Program-made: the position numbers and the translations under genes
The notes under the pieces: generated by a model
Database searches by the model: none
What the model was told of the DNA's origin: nothing
What the model saw: the letters and a program-made list of their open reading frames with translations, nothing else
DNA from: Parageobacillus sp. KH3-4
Lineage (GTDB): Bacteria; Bacillota; Bacilli; Bacillales; Anoxybacillaceae
Length of the DNA stretch: 64,000 nucleotides
Direction of reading: 5' to 3'
Assembly: GCF_022846435.1 (NCBI RefSeq)
Contig: NZ_AP025627.1
Span: 2,142,001-2,206,000, forward strand
Shown: piece after piece, positions 43,616-52,051 of the stretch
Position numbering within the stretch: position 1 is the stretch's first letter
How the letters are laid out: each line of letters begins with the position of its first letter

Positions 43616-44872
43616 TTAATTTAAATTTTTCGTCCATGGATAGCTTTTTAAGTAAGGATCTGGCTTGACCGCCTTTCCGGAATTCCATAGTTCCTTAAAC
43701 TGTCCATTTGCCTGGATTTCTCCTATTCTCACAATCTTCCATGTGTGCTGCGTTTCCCCATCGATTTTTACCGTTCCGCCAGGCGCTTTATACTCAATAC
43801 CATCGGCCGCTTTTTTCACCTTATCGACATCAAAAGAGCCCGCTTTCTTTACTGCTTCCGCCCATAAATGGACGGCGAAATACGCTGCTTCAATCGGATC
43901 ATCGGTGACTCGATCCTTACCGTATTTCTTTTTATATTTTTCTACAAATGCTTTATTTTCCGGTGTATCCGTTGACTGGAAATAATTCCACACGGCAAGA
44001 TGGCCAGCCAGCACATCGCCGCCAATTCCGCGGATTTCTTCTTCTGCGATGCTGACAGACATCACCGTTACATCTTTTGCGGTAATCCCAGCATCTTTTA
44101 ATTGCTTAAAGAAAGCGACATTACTGTCTCCGTTTAATGTATTAAAGACAACATCCGGCTTCACTTCTTTAATTTTGCTAATAATCGTGCTATAATCCGT
44201 ATGGCCAAGCGGTGTGTACTCTTCGCCGACCAATTGTCCGCCTTCCGCCTTTAATTGAGCTTTAATGATTTTGTTGGCTGTACGCGGAAACACATAATCC
44301 GAGCCAAGCAAGAAAAATTTTTTTCCTCTATTTTTGAGCAGCCAGCTTACCGACGGAACGATTTGCTGATTGGTTGTCGCACCTGTATAAAAAATATTTG
44401 GCGAAGACTCCATCCCTTCGTACTGCACAGGATACCAAAGCAAACCATTATTTTGCTCTACGACGGGAAGCATCGCTTTTCGGCTTGCCGATGTCCATCC
44501 GCCAAAGATCGCCGCCACTTTGTCTTTCTGCAGCAGTTTTTTCGCCTTTTCTGCAAACGTCGGCCAATCGGACGCCCCATCCTCAATCACTGGTTTAATT
44601 TTTTTACCTAAAAGTCCACCAGAATCATTAATCTCCTCAATAGCCATTAACTCCGCATCGCGTAACGATACTTCGCTGATTGCCATCGTGCCGCTCAGCG
44701 AATGGAGAATGCCTACCTTGACCGTGTCACCTGTTTCCGATGTGCTTGTTTCTTTTGGCTTTTCTTTCATCTCATCGACTGCCGACGATGCGGCACATCC
44801 GTTTAATACAAACATAAGCCCACATAAAAGCAAGATTAACAGTTTAAAAGCTTTCCATTCCAATCTCTTCAT
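43616..44872 (-). CDS. urtA: Urea-binding lipoprotein UrtA
   Basis: A 418-residue substrate-binding protein. The signal peptide ends in the lipobox VLNGC with C26 lipidated. The mature protein has [38 protein letters not shown] and [14 protein letters not shown], all typical of urea- and amide-binding members of the Leu/Ile/Val family. The ATG follows AAGGAGTG. It is the first gene of the urea locus; two TnrA/GlnR boxes upstream imply induction under nitrogen limitation. Confidence 0.93.
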   Translation of the reverse strand: MKRLEWKAFKLLILLLCGLMFVLNGCAASSAVDEMKEKPKETSTSETGDTVKVGILHSLSGTMAISEVSLRDAELMAIEEINDSGGLLGKKIKPVIEDGASDWPTFAEKAKKLLQKDKVAAIFGGWTSASRKAMLPVVEQNNGLLWYPVQYEGMESSPNIFYTGATTNQQIVPSVSWLLKNRGKKFFLLGSDYVFPRTANKIIKAQLKAEGGQLVGEEYTPLGHTDYSTIISKIKEVKPDVVFNTLNGDSNVAFFKQLKDAGITAKDVTVMSVSIAEEEIRGIGGDVLAGHLAVWNYFQSTDTPENKAFVEKYKKKYGKDRVTDDPIEAAYFAVHLWAEAVKKAGSFDVDKVKKAADGIEYKAPGGTVKIDGETQHTWKIVRIGEIQANGQFKELWNSGKAVKPDPYLKSYPWTKNLN

Positions 44873-44960
44873 GTAAACACTCCTTACAAGATTCTAAATT
44901 ATGATAGCTAATTAGAATCAGGCATATGCCTGATTTTGTGAAATCTTCACATGGCCTCAT
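44844..44960 (-). CDS. Possible 38-codon leader ORF overlapping urtA
   Basis: An ATG at 44960, 12 bases after GAAGGAGGGAG, opens a 38-codon frame that ends at 44844, 29 bases inside urtA and out of frame with it. The peptide is cysteine-rich, with five cysteines ([13 protein letters not shown], then ESCKEC). A 20-bp palindrome lies inside. The strong ribosome binding site far from urtA argues for real translation, perhaps coupling or attenuating urtA. It could still be chance. Confidence 0.3.
   Translation of the reverse strand: MRPCEDFTKSGICLILISYHNLESCKECLHEEIGMESF
44916..44935. promoter_or_regulatory. Perfect 20-bp palindrome in the urtA leader
   Basis: AATCAGGCATATGCCTGATT is a perfect palindrome 44 bp before urtA. 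It could be a dimeric repressor site or fold as an RNA hairpin in the leader. Confidence 0.5.
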
Positions 44961-44989
44961 GAGAAGCTTTTTCTCCCTCCTTCATTTTA

Positions 44990-45006
44990 TGTAATATTAA
45001 ATAACA
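44990..45006. promoter_or_regulatory. TnrA/GlnR box, perfect match
   Basis: TGTAATATTAAATAACA fits TGTNAN7TNACA exactly. TnrA and GlnR control nitrogen genes in Bacillus, including urease. Confidence 0.75.
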
Positions 45007-45011
45007 TATTA

Positions 45012-45028
45012 TGTAATATTTATATACA
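45012..45028. promoter_or_regulatory. TnrA/GlnR box, second copy
   Basis: TGTAATATTTATATACA matches TGTNAN7TNACA with one mismatch. Its start is 22 bp from that of the first box, about two helical turns. Confidence 0.55.
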
Positions 45029-45128
45029 AAATTATACATGTTTTTCCCGTTTAAGCAAGATGAAAATCTAAAAATATAATATATTTCGAATTTTTATGTC
45101 ATAAATTATCACATGAAATTTAACAAAA

Positions 45129-45166
45129 AAACGCCAGGACTTGTTAAAGCAAGTTCCTGACGTTTT
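45129..45166 (-). terminator. Terminator of the gluconate operon
   Basis: AACGTCAGGAACTTG and its near-complement (CAAGTCCTGGCGTT) form a stem of about 15 bp with a 6-nt loop. On the minus strand TTTTTT follows. It lies 12 bp after the gntP stop. Confidence 0.8.
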
Positions 45167-45177
45167 TTCTTCTATTC

Positions 45178-46527
45178 TCAAACCACTAAGTTCAACAATA
45201 CAATCAATCCAAACGCGACAACGGAAATAATCGTCTCCATCGCAGTCCATGTCATCAACGTCTCTTTGACGGTCATGCCGAAATACTCTTTGATCATCCA
45301 GAAGCCGGAGTCGTTGACGTGCGATAAAATGAGCGATCCTGCTCCTGTCGCTAATACGAGCAATTCCGTGTTCGTACCAGGCATGCTGGCGGCAATTGGG
45401 GCGACAATGCCAGCCGCCGTCATCATCGATACCGTCGCAGAACCTGTCGCGATCCGAATGAGCGCGGCAATTCCCCAGCCTAATAGCAGCGGAGACATAT
45501 GCGAATGTTTGGCCAAGTCGGCGATTTGATCGCCAATGCCAGAATCAAGCAGCACCTTATTGAACGCTCCGCCAGCGCCGATGACAAGCAAAATATTGGC
45601 GACAGGACCAAGGCAGTCATTGGCAAATTGCAACACTTTATCGCGATTGAATCCGCGCGCGTAGCCAAGGCTAAAGAACGAATAAATCGTCGCGATCAGC
45701 AGCGCGATGATCGGATCTCCGATAAAGCGCAACACTTTCGCTGCTTCCGACGCTTGATCTAGCGCGACATTGGCAATGGAAGCAATCAGCATTAAAATGA
45801 CCGGAAGCAAAATCGTAAATAACGTGTTGCCAAAGCCTGGAAGATCTTTCTCTTCTTTATGCTGCACAAGCTGCTCGGCGATTTCCCCCGGCACTTTTTT
45901 ATACATGCGCGACCCGATCCATTTTCCAAACAATGGCCCGGCGATAATGGCTGTCGGTAGCCCGACAATAAGGGAATAAAGAATCGTTGTCCCGACATCG
46001 GCTTTAAAAATGCCGACGGCGGCCATCGCTGCTGGATGCGGCGGAACAAGCCCATGCACGACCGACAATCCGGCAACAAGCGGAATACCAATCGTCACTA
46101 GCGAAATTCCCGTTTCCATCGCAATCGTAAACACAAGCGGAATTAACAGCACGAATCCTACTTGGAAAAATACTGGGATACCCACTAAAAATGCGACGAT
46201 CATCATCGCCCAATGGACGCGTTTTTGGCCAAAACGGTCAATCAATGTTTTCGCAATGCGTTCGGCTCCTCCGGACTCCGCCATCATTTTTCCAAGCATC
46301 GTCCCAAGCGCCAATACGATCGCTAAAAAGCCAAGCGTATTGCCAAGACCTGTTTTAATGGAATCAATAATTCCCGGCGTTTCCGGCGACGGTGCGATTA
46401 GTGGCATGCCCATTGCCAGCCCGACGCCAACGGATGTCAAAATCAAAGCGACAAACGGATGCATTTTCGCCACCGTGATGAGCAGCAATAATACAACAAT
46501 CGCAGCAATCACAATCGCGATTCCCAT
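45178..46527 (-). CDS. gntP: Gluconate permease
   Basis: A 449-residue GntP-family proton symporter with about twelve to fourteen spans. LALGTMLGKMMAESGGAERIAKTL, VHGLVPPHPAAMAAVGIF and SHVNDSGFWMIKEYFG are family signatures. The ATG follows GAGGGGG with eight bases between. It is downstream of gntK, with an operator in between. Confidence 0.92.
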   Translation of the reverse strand: MGIAIVIAAIVVLLLLITVAKMHPFVALILTSVGVGLAMGMPLIAPSPETPGIIDSIKTGLGNTLGFLAIVLALGTMLGKMMAESGGAERIAKTLIDRFGQKRVHWAMMIVAFLVGIPVFFQVGFVLLIPLVFTIAMETGISLVTIGIPLVAGLSVVHGLVPPHPAAMAAVGIFKADVGTTILYSLIVGLPTAIIAGPLFGKWIGSRMYKKVPGEIAEQLVQHKEEKDLPGFGNTLFTILLPVILMLIASIANVALDQASEAAKVLRFIGDPIIALLIATIYSFFSLGYARGFNRDKVLQFANDCLGPVANILLVIGAGGAFNKVLLDSGIGDQIADLAKHSHMSPLLLGWGIAALIRIATGSATVSMMTAAGIVAPIAASMPGTNTELLVLATGAGSLILSHVNDSGFWMIKEYFGMTVKETLMTWTAMETIISVVAFGLIVLLNLVV

Positions 46528-46560
46528 TTTCCATGCCCCCTCTGTTGTTCTTAATGTAAA

Positions 46561-46574
46561 CTAAACCGATTTAG
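46561..46574. promoter_or_regulatory. Gluconate-regulator operator at the gntK-gntP junction
   Basis: CTAAACCGATTTAG is the exact reverse complement of the operator at 49184-49197. It covers the gntK stop codon and lies 34 bp before gntP, so an internal promoter or roadblock could be controlled here. Confidence 0.6.
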
Positions 46575-48132
46575 TCATGACGCATAACGCTGAATCCTTC
46601 CGTTGAAACGAAGCGATAACATCAAACTCATCTTTTAAGCGATCATATAACCGCATATACATATCAAATAGTTCGGAATAAATAAGCGTATTTTTCTCAT
46701 TTGGCACATGGCGCGATAAAATATGAACCCACGTTTTCACCGTATCTAATGATGGGATGTCGCCAAGCGCGTACAATGCCAATGCCGCAGCGCCTAACGC
46801 CGACGCCTCGTGCGTTTCCGGTACTAACAGCTCTTTTCCCATCATATCCGCAAGCATTTGCCGCCAAAACGGGGATTTGGCAAAACCGCCCGACACGCGA
46901 ATTTCTGACAGCGGCCCCGTGACATCGCGAATCGCCAGAGCGACGGAAAAGACGCTCATACATACCCCTTCCATCACCGCGCGAATAAAATGTTCCCGCT
47001 TATGATGAAGGCTGATGCCGAAAAATGTCCCTCTTGCATTCGCGTTCCAGTACGGCGCACGTTCTCCTGACAAAAATGGAAGAAACAGCAATCCTTCCGA
47101 ACCTGCCGGAACTCTTTCGGCGTATTTTGTCAGCAAATCGTACGGATCAATGCCAAGCTTTTTCGCCACTTCGCGCTCCTGGCTGCCAAATTCGTCACGG
47201 AGCCATCGCAGTAAAATGCCGCCGTTGTTCGTCGGCCCACCGACGACCCAATGGTTTGGCGACAACGCATAACAAAACGTCCGCCCTTTTTCATCCGTTT
47301 TTTGTACAGGGGAAATCGTACGCACCGCGCCGCTTGTTCCAATCGTAATCGCTGCTTCCCCTGGCAAAATCGCCCCGACGCCGACGTTGGCAAGCACCCC
47401 GTCACTAGCTCCGACAACGACAGGGACGTCCGGATGCAAGCCCATTTGCTCGGCCAATTCTTTCTTCATCCCCCGCAATATGTGCGTCGTTGGTACTAAA
47501 CTTGATAACTGCGCCCTCGTAATGCCGAGAAATTCAAGAACATCTGCATCCCAGTCAAGCGTATCTAAACGAAACAGACCTGTTGCCGAAGCGATCGAAT
47601 AGTCGACAACATATTGGCCATATAGCCGATACAAGACATATTCTTTAATGGACACGAACTTATGCGCCTGCCGGAATACGTCTAGCTGCTCTTCCTTCAG
47701 CCAAAGCAGTTTCGGAAGCGGCGACATCGGATGAATCGGTGTTCCAGTTCGCTTGTAAATATCCAGTCCGTTCCACTCCCGTAAAAGGCGGTCCGCTTGT
47801 CCGACACTGCGGTTATCGGCCCAAATGATGCAACGGGTAAGCGGGCGCCCTGATACATCGAGCGCCATTAAAGAATGCATCGCCGCGCTGAATCCGATCG
47901 CCTTCACTTGGCTAGAAGCAATATTCAACTTAGAGATGACACCGTTTACAGTTTGGACAACGGCGGAGAAAATCTCTTCCGGATCTTGCTCCGCCCAGCC
48001 TGGATGCTGTTGTATAATTGGATAATCCATCGCGTGGGAGGCAAGCGTCCGCCCTTGTTCGCCAAACGCCACCGCTTTTGTGCTCGTCGTTCCGATATCG
48101 ACGCCAATTACAATTTGTTGTTTTGCTTTCAT
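46561..48132 (-). CDS. gntK: Gluconokinase (FGGY family)
   Basis: A 523-residue sugar kinase that phosphorylates gluconate to 6-phosphogluconate. VIGVDIGTTSTKAVAF is the N-terminal phosphate motif, GWAEQDPEEIF and MHSLMALDVSGRPLTRCIIWADNR mark the sugar-binding half, and ITIGTSGAVR is the second phosphate motif. The C-terminal FGGY signature covers LLFLPFLSGERAPYWNANARG and IRVSGGFAKSPFWRQM. It is between the regulator and permease genes, in the order regulator-kinase-permease as in the B. subtilis gnt operon. Confidence 0.93.
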   Translation of the reverse strand: MKAKQQIVIGVDIGTTSTKAVAFGEQGRTLASHAMDYPIIQQHPGWAEQDPEEIFSAVVQTVNGVISKLNIASSQVKAIGFSAAMHSLMALDVSGRPLTRCIIWADNRSVGQADRLLREWNGLDIYKRTGTPIHPMSPLPKLLWLKEEQLDVFRQAHKFVSIKEYVLYRLYGQYVVDYSIASATGLFRLDTLDWDADVLEFLGITRAQLSSLVPTTHILRGMKKELAEQMGLHPDVPVVVGASDGVLANVGVGAILPGEAAITIGTSGAVRTISPVQKTDEKGRTFCYALSPNHWVVGGPTNNGGILLRWLRDEFGSQEREVAKKLGIDPYDLLTKYAERVPAGSEGLLFLPFLSGERAPYWNANARGTFFGISLHHKREHFIRAVMEGVCMSVFSVALAIRDVTGPLSEIRVSGGFAKSPFWRQMLADMMGKELLVPETHEASALGAAALALYALGDIPSLDTVKTWVHILSRHVPNEKNTLIYSELFDMYMRLYDRLKDEFDVIASFQRKDSALCVMTKSV

Positions 48133-48147
48133 ATCTGTTCCCTCTTT

Positions 48148-49164
48148 CTATGATGTTTTTTCTTTTACCGACCCTCGTTCGATAAACGTAGGCGAAAAGC
48201 GAAAAATTTGCGGTCGATGCTTGTTTTCTTTTGCGATTTGCAAAAACAGGCGCTCTGCCGCTTTTCTCCCCATGGCAAACGTCGGCTGTGCGATTGTCGT
48301 TAGCGTCGGAGTATAAACATTGGCAAACGGAACATCATCGATGCTAATGATCGCCAGTTCGTCAGGAACTTTAATATGATTTCCTTTAATAAAATGCAAA
48401 ACTTCCATCAACGTTAAGTCATTTATCGCAAACAACGCTTCCGGCAAGCGTCCAGATGCACACAACCTTGCTAATTTTTTTTGAATATATGGAATCTCCG
48501 TCGTAATAAAATAATCGTCAACAACTGGAAGTCCTTTTTCCGCTAACGCTTGCCGAAATCCTTCAATGCGCTCCATCCTTGGAATGATGTGGGAAACAGG
48601 CGGAGGTGCGACGACTCCGATTCGTTCGTAACCACGCTCAGCAAAATACTCGACTGCCAAGGCAGCAGCCTTTTGATTATCAAGCAGAATCGCATCCGCT
48701 TTGACCCCCGGAACCATCCGGTCAACGAACACGAGCGGAAACCGTTCTTCGACCATTTTTTGATATACATCAGCATTTTTTCCTGTCGGAAAAATAATCA
48801 AGCCATCGACTTGTTTTGCCCGCAGCATCTCAATATATTTCTTTTCTTTCTCCGGATCGTCATCGGAATTAGAAACGATGACATGGAAACCGCGCTGTTG
48901 GCACGCTTCCTCAATCGCATGCAGCACCTGCGTCGTAAGCATGTGCAAAATGTTGAAGACAACCACTCCGATTGTCATTGTTGTTTTCTGTTTTAAGCTG
49001 CGTGCGATAATATTCGGCTGATATCCTAACTCTTCAATCGCCCGGGCAATTCGCTTTCTCGTTTCCTCGCTCATATATTCATAACGTTTATTTAAATATT
49101 GCGACACCGTGCTTTTCGAAACATTCGCCAATTTCGCAACGTCAGCCATCGTAACTTTTTTCAA
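48148..49164 (-). CDS. LacI-family regulator of gluconate use
   Basis: A 338-residue repressor. The helix-turn-helix is VTMADVAKLANVSKSTVSQYLN, followed by the hinge LGYQPNIIARSLKQKTT and the effector domain (ELAIISIDDVPFANVYTPTLTT). It is the first gene of the gnt operon. B. subtilis uses a GntR-family repressor in this place, so this is a replacement by an unrelated family, more like GntR of E. coli. Three identical-core operators flank the operon, indicating that it controls its own operon. Confidence 0.9.
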   Translation of the reverse strand: MKKVTMADVAKLANVSKSTVSQYLNKRYEYMSEETRKRIARAIEELGYQPNIIARSLKQKTTMTIGVVVFNILHMLTTQVLHAIEEACQQRGFHVIVSNSDDDPEKEKKYIEMLRAKQVDGLIIFPTGKNADVYQKMVEERFPLVFVDRMVPGVKADAILLDNQKAAALAVEYFAERGYERIGVVAPPPVSHIIPRMERIEGFRQALAEKGLPVVDDYFITTEIPYIQKKLARLCASGRLPEALFAINDLTLMEVLHFIKGNHIKVPDELAIISIDDVPFANVYTPTLTTIAQPTFAMGRKAAERLFLQIAKENKHRPQIFRFSPTFIERGSVKEKTS

Positions 49165-49183
49165 AGGGATCCCTCTTTCATTA

Positions 49184-49197
49184 CTAAATCGGTTTAG
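49184..49197. promoter_or_regulatory. Operator O2 of the gluconate operon
   Basis: CTAAATCGGTTTAG, 20 bp before the regulator start, repeats the site at 46561 inverted. Confidence 0.65.
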
Positions 49198-49201
49198 TAT
49201 T

Positions 49202-49215
49202 TATAAGCGTTTTCA
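49202..49215. promoter_or_regulatory. cre site in the gluconate operon leader
   Basis: TATAAGCGTTTTCA matches TGTAAGCGTTWWCA at 13 of 14 positions. It lies between the two operators, so CcpA and the LacI-type repressor would act side by side. Confidence 0.55.
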
Positions 49216-49227
49216 TAAACCGGTTTA
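49216..49227. promoter_or_regulatory. Operator O1 of the gluconate operon
   Basis: TAAACCGGTTTA is a perfect 12-bp palindrome, just downstream of the predicted -10 element and overlapping the start point. Confidence 0.65.
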
Positions 49228-49232
49228 GTCCA

Positions 49233-49262
49233 ATTATAAAACAGAATGAAAACGTTTTACAA
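49233..49262 (-). promoter_or_regulatory. Sigma-A promoter of the gluconate operon
   Basis: On the minus strand TTGTAA (49257-49262) and TATAAT (49233-49238) are 18 bp apart. The start point would be near 49226, inside operator O1. Confidence 0.6.
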
Positions 49263-49407
49263 CTATTTTTATTAAAAATTTTTGATTTCAAAAAATTAAC
49301 ATATTTTCGCAAAATATTTATCTTATCGCAAAACGCCGTTAATAAAGCGATTTTATGATCATGATATAGATACATAATCTAATTTACGGATGAAGGAGGA
49401 TGCAAAA

Positions 49408-51054
49408 TTGAAAAACATCGGCCAAAAAATTATCAGTTTTGCGTTAATCGGCTCGCTCACCGCCGGATCTTTTGCTTTCGCAGCGCGCGAAGAAGAAAAG
49501 GAAAAGCAAAAATCCAAACCAATTAAAAATGTGATTATGATGGTAATGGATGGAACAAGCGCGGGAGCGACAACATTGGCAAGATGGTATAAAGGGGAAC
49601 CGCTCGCTTTGGATGAAATGGCAAGCGGCGCTGTTCGGACGTATTCAGCCGAATCGGCAATCACAGACTCTGCCCCGGCTGCCACCGCGATGGCAACCGG
49701 ATTTAAATCCAATGACAAGTACATCGGCATTCTCCCAAGTGTAGTGAATTCTCCTAGCGTACCGTCCATTTCGAAAGAACGTGCTATGAAGCCGGTCGCA
49801 AATGTGCTCGAAGGCGCCGAATTGATGGGGAAAGCAACGGGAATTATCGCAACATCTGCCATTCAACATGCCACGCCGGCAGGCTTCTCCGCCCATGTCA
49901 AGCACCGAAACTTGTTTCCGGATATCGCTGAACAGCAAGTGTATCAAAATATCGAAGTCGTTTTAGGCGGCGGGAAAGAAGCGTTACTTCCGGGCAGCGG
50001 AACAAATAACCGAAAAGACAATGAAAATATGCTAGAAGTCATTAAGAAAAAAGGATATGATGTCGTGGAAACGCGAGACGAGCTGCTTCGTTCAACATCC
50101 GACAAAATTTGGGGCGTGTTTGCCGATGACGCGCTTGCACAAGATATGAACCGTCCTTATACAAGACCTAATGAGCCAACGTTAGCGGAAATGACGAAAA
50201 AAGCAATCGATACACTTTCAAAAGATAAAGACGGATTTTTCTTATTTGTGGAAGGCAGCCAGCCGGATTGGGCGGCCCATGCCAATGATCCTGTAGGAAT
50301 TATCAGCGAAGTGCTAGCCTTTGACAAAGCGGTCGCAGAAGCGCTTTCCTTTGCGAAAAAACGTAACGACACGCTCGTCATTGCCGTAACCGACCACGGC
50401 AACAGCGGCATTACGATCGGTAACCGCAACACCGATCAGTCGTACCCTGAAACCCCTGTTTCCGCATATATCGATCCGCTGAAAAAAGCGAAAATGACGC
50501 TAGAAGGAGCCATGAGCCAATTAAAAGCGGACAAATCCAATTTAGAAGAAGTTGCCCGTTTATACGGATTAGACTCATTAACCGCCGATGAGAAGAAAAA
50601 ATTAAACGAATCCAAGGATCTTCGCAAAACATTGACGGAATTGCTGGCCGCACGCGCGAATCTTGGATTTACTACCAGCGGACATACAGGAGAAGATGTA
50701 TTTCTCTACACCTACGGCCCGAACCGTCCAATCGGCACATTTGAAAATACGGATTTAGCCCACATCATGGCAAAAGCGATGGGCTTTCAATTGAACGATT
50801 TAAATAAACGGCTATTTGTCAACGCGAAAGAAAAATTTGCAGCGATAGGAGCGACCGTAACGATCGACAACACAGATGCACAAAATCCTAAGTTGATCGT
50901 GAAAAAAGGAGAGACGGTTGCCGAATTTCCTGCAAACAAAAACATCATGATCGTCAAAAACAAAACGTACGAATTAGAAGGGCTTGTTGTTTACAGTGCA
51001 GAACAATTTTGGATTCCAAAACAAGCGGTCAAGCTTTTTAAACAAATCCAATAG
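49408..51054 (+). CDS. Alkaline phosphatase, secreted
   Basis: A 548-residue phosphatase. TTG at 49408 is the likely start: GGAGG stands eight bases before it, and the ATG at 49390 includes the ribosome binding site itself. The signal peptide (KNIGQKIISFALIGSLTAGSF) ends at AFA-AR. The metal-binding VIMMVMDGTSAG, the nucleophile serine in ITDSAPAATAMATG, and the metal sites DWAAHANDP, VTDHGNSGI and TSGHTGEDV are all present. It releases phosphate from extracellular esters. A single gene, divergent from the gluconate operon; no clear PhoP direct repeats were found upstream. Confidence 0.92.
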   Translation: MKNIGQKIISFALIGSLTAGSFAFAAREEEKEKQKSKPIKNVIMMVMDGTSAGATTLARWYKGEPLALDEMASGAVRTYSAESAITDSAPAATAMATGFKSNDKYIGILPSVVNSPSVPSISKERAMKPVANVLEGAELMGKATGIIATSAIQHATPAGFSAHVKHRNLFPDIAEQQVYQNIEVVLGGGKEALLPGSGTNNRKDNENMLEVIKKKGYDVVETRDELLRSTSDKIWGVFADDALAQDMNRPYTRPNEPTLAEMTKKAIDTLSKDKDGFFLFVEGSQPDWAAHANDPVGIISEVLAFDKAVAEALSFAKKRNDTLVIAVTDHGNSGITIGNRNTDQSYPETPVSAYIDPLKKAKMTLEGAMSQLKADKSNLEEVARLYGLDSLTADEKKKLNESKDLRKTLTELLAARANLGFTTSGHTGEDVFLYTYGPNRPIGTFENTDLAHIMAKAMGFQLNDLNKRLFVNAKEKFAAIGATVTIDNTDAQNPKLIVKKGETVAEFPANKNIMIVKNKTYELEGLVVYSAEQFWIPKQAVKLFKQIQ

Positions 51055-51064
51055 CATGGCAAAC

Positions 51065-51089
51065 GGCGCGAAACCATCTAGTTCGCGCC
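51065..51089. terminator. Bidirectional terminator, alkaline phosphatase / AEC permease
   Basis: GGCGCGAA and TTCGCGCC form an 8-bp GC-rich stem with a 9-nt loop, followed by ATTTTCT on the plus strand. It lies between two convergent genes. Confidence 0.7.
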
Positions 51090-51114
51090 ATTTTCTATAT
51101 TTGCCAAAAATAGA

Positions 51115-52038
51115 TTAGAATAAAATTTTCGAGAGATAGACGCTCATTGTCACCGTCACCGAACTAAACAGCGTTGACATCAATACCGCTTGGGCCGCAT
51201 AATCTGGATGGTGGCCATATTCCCAAGCGTAAAGCGCCGTGTTTCTGGAGCAAGGATACGAACTTGTGATAAACAATGCTTGGGCGGTCACTCCATTAAG
51301 ATGCAATGCAAAAATAATCATAGCAGCAACCGCCGGCGAAAGAAGGAGGCGCCCGAAAACGCTAAGAAACAACAGTGATGGGAACCGTTTGAAATCAATA
51401 TAGGCTACTTGCGCTCCCAGCGTCAGCAACGCAACTGCCAAAAACGCATTGGCGACATTTTGAAAGGGATTCCAAATAAACGATGGAACCGGAATGTGCA
51501 ACGACCGAAAAAGCAGTCCAAACAAAAGCGCATAAATAATTGGGTTTTTCAAAAATTCCGCCGCCACTTTCCCTTTCTTTTTACCAGCAGATAAAAAATT
51601 CCATACACCGTATGTATTTGTAAGGAAATTTTGGAAAATCGTCACGATGATTTGAATCGACAGCCCTAACGGTTGCTGATGAAACACAAGCTGGCTTACC
51701 GGAATGCCAAAATTGCCGGAATTGTTGAGAACAATCGTATTTTGAAATGTAGCGGATAGGCTCCGGTCAAGCTTTAGCAGTTTTGCCATGGCCGTACTAA
51801 TGGCAATTAACGCCCCATTTTGCACCAACAAAAACCCTAACACTTTCATCAACACATCCGCATCAATGTTACTTTCGTAAATGTTGACAAATCCAACGGC
51901 CGGCAATAGCGCATATACGTTTAATTTCGATAATGTGTTCATATCGAAATGAAAAATGCGATGCAACAGCGCGCCAAGACCGACAAGCAAAAATACCGGT
52001 AACATCACATGAAGCAGAATGAGGCTCAAAACATCCAA
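51115..52038 (-). CDS. AEC-family permease (auxin efflux carrier type)
   Basis: A 307-residue membrane protein with about ten spans in two halves. LPVFLLVGLGALLHRI at the N terminus, LNNSGNFGIPVSQLVF in the middle and FITSSYPCSRNTALYAWEYG near the end are typical. Bacterial members such as MleP carry malate or related acids. It starts 13 bp after the response regulator and is cotranscribed with it, so a dicarboxylate or tricarboxylate is likely. Confidence 0.85.
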   Translation of the reverse strand: MDVLSLILLHVMLPVFLLVGLGALLHRIFHFDMNTLSKLNVYALLPAVGFVNIYESNIDADVLMKVLGFLLVQNGALIAISTAMAKLLKLDRSLSATFQNTIVLNNSGNFGIPVSQLVFHQQPLGLSIQIIVTIFQNFLTNTYGVWNFLSAGKKKGKVAAEFLKNPIIYALLFGLLFRSLHIPVPSFIWNPFQNVANAFLAVALLTLGAQVAYIDFKRFPSLLFLSVFGRLLLSPAVAAMIIFALHLNGVTAQALFITSSYPCSRNTALYAWEYGHHPDYAAQAVLMSTLFSSVTVTMSVYLSKILF

Positions 52039-52051
52039 GCCGTCTTCCTCC

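Noticed and set aside
49246-49262. GTAAAACGTTTTCA as a second cre in the gluconate promoter
   Set aside because: The right half fits CGNTNNCA but the left half does not begin with TG in register. The site also overlaps the likely -35 element, so I kept only the better match at 49202-49215.
49263-49389. PhoP direct repeats upstream of the alkaline phosphatase
   Set aside because: TTTACA/TTAACA-like words occur in the AT-rich gap, but not as spaced direct repeats.
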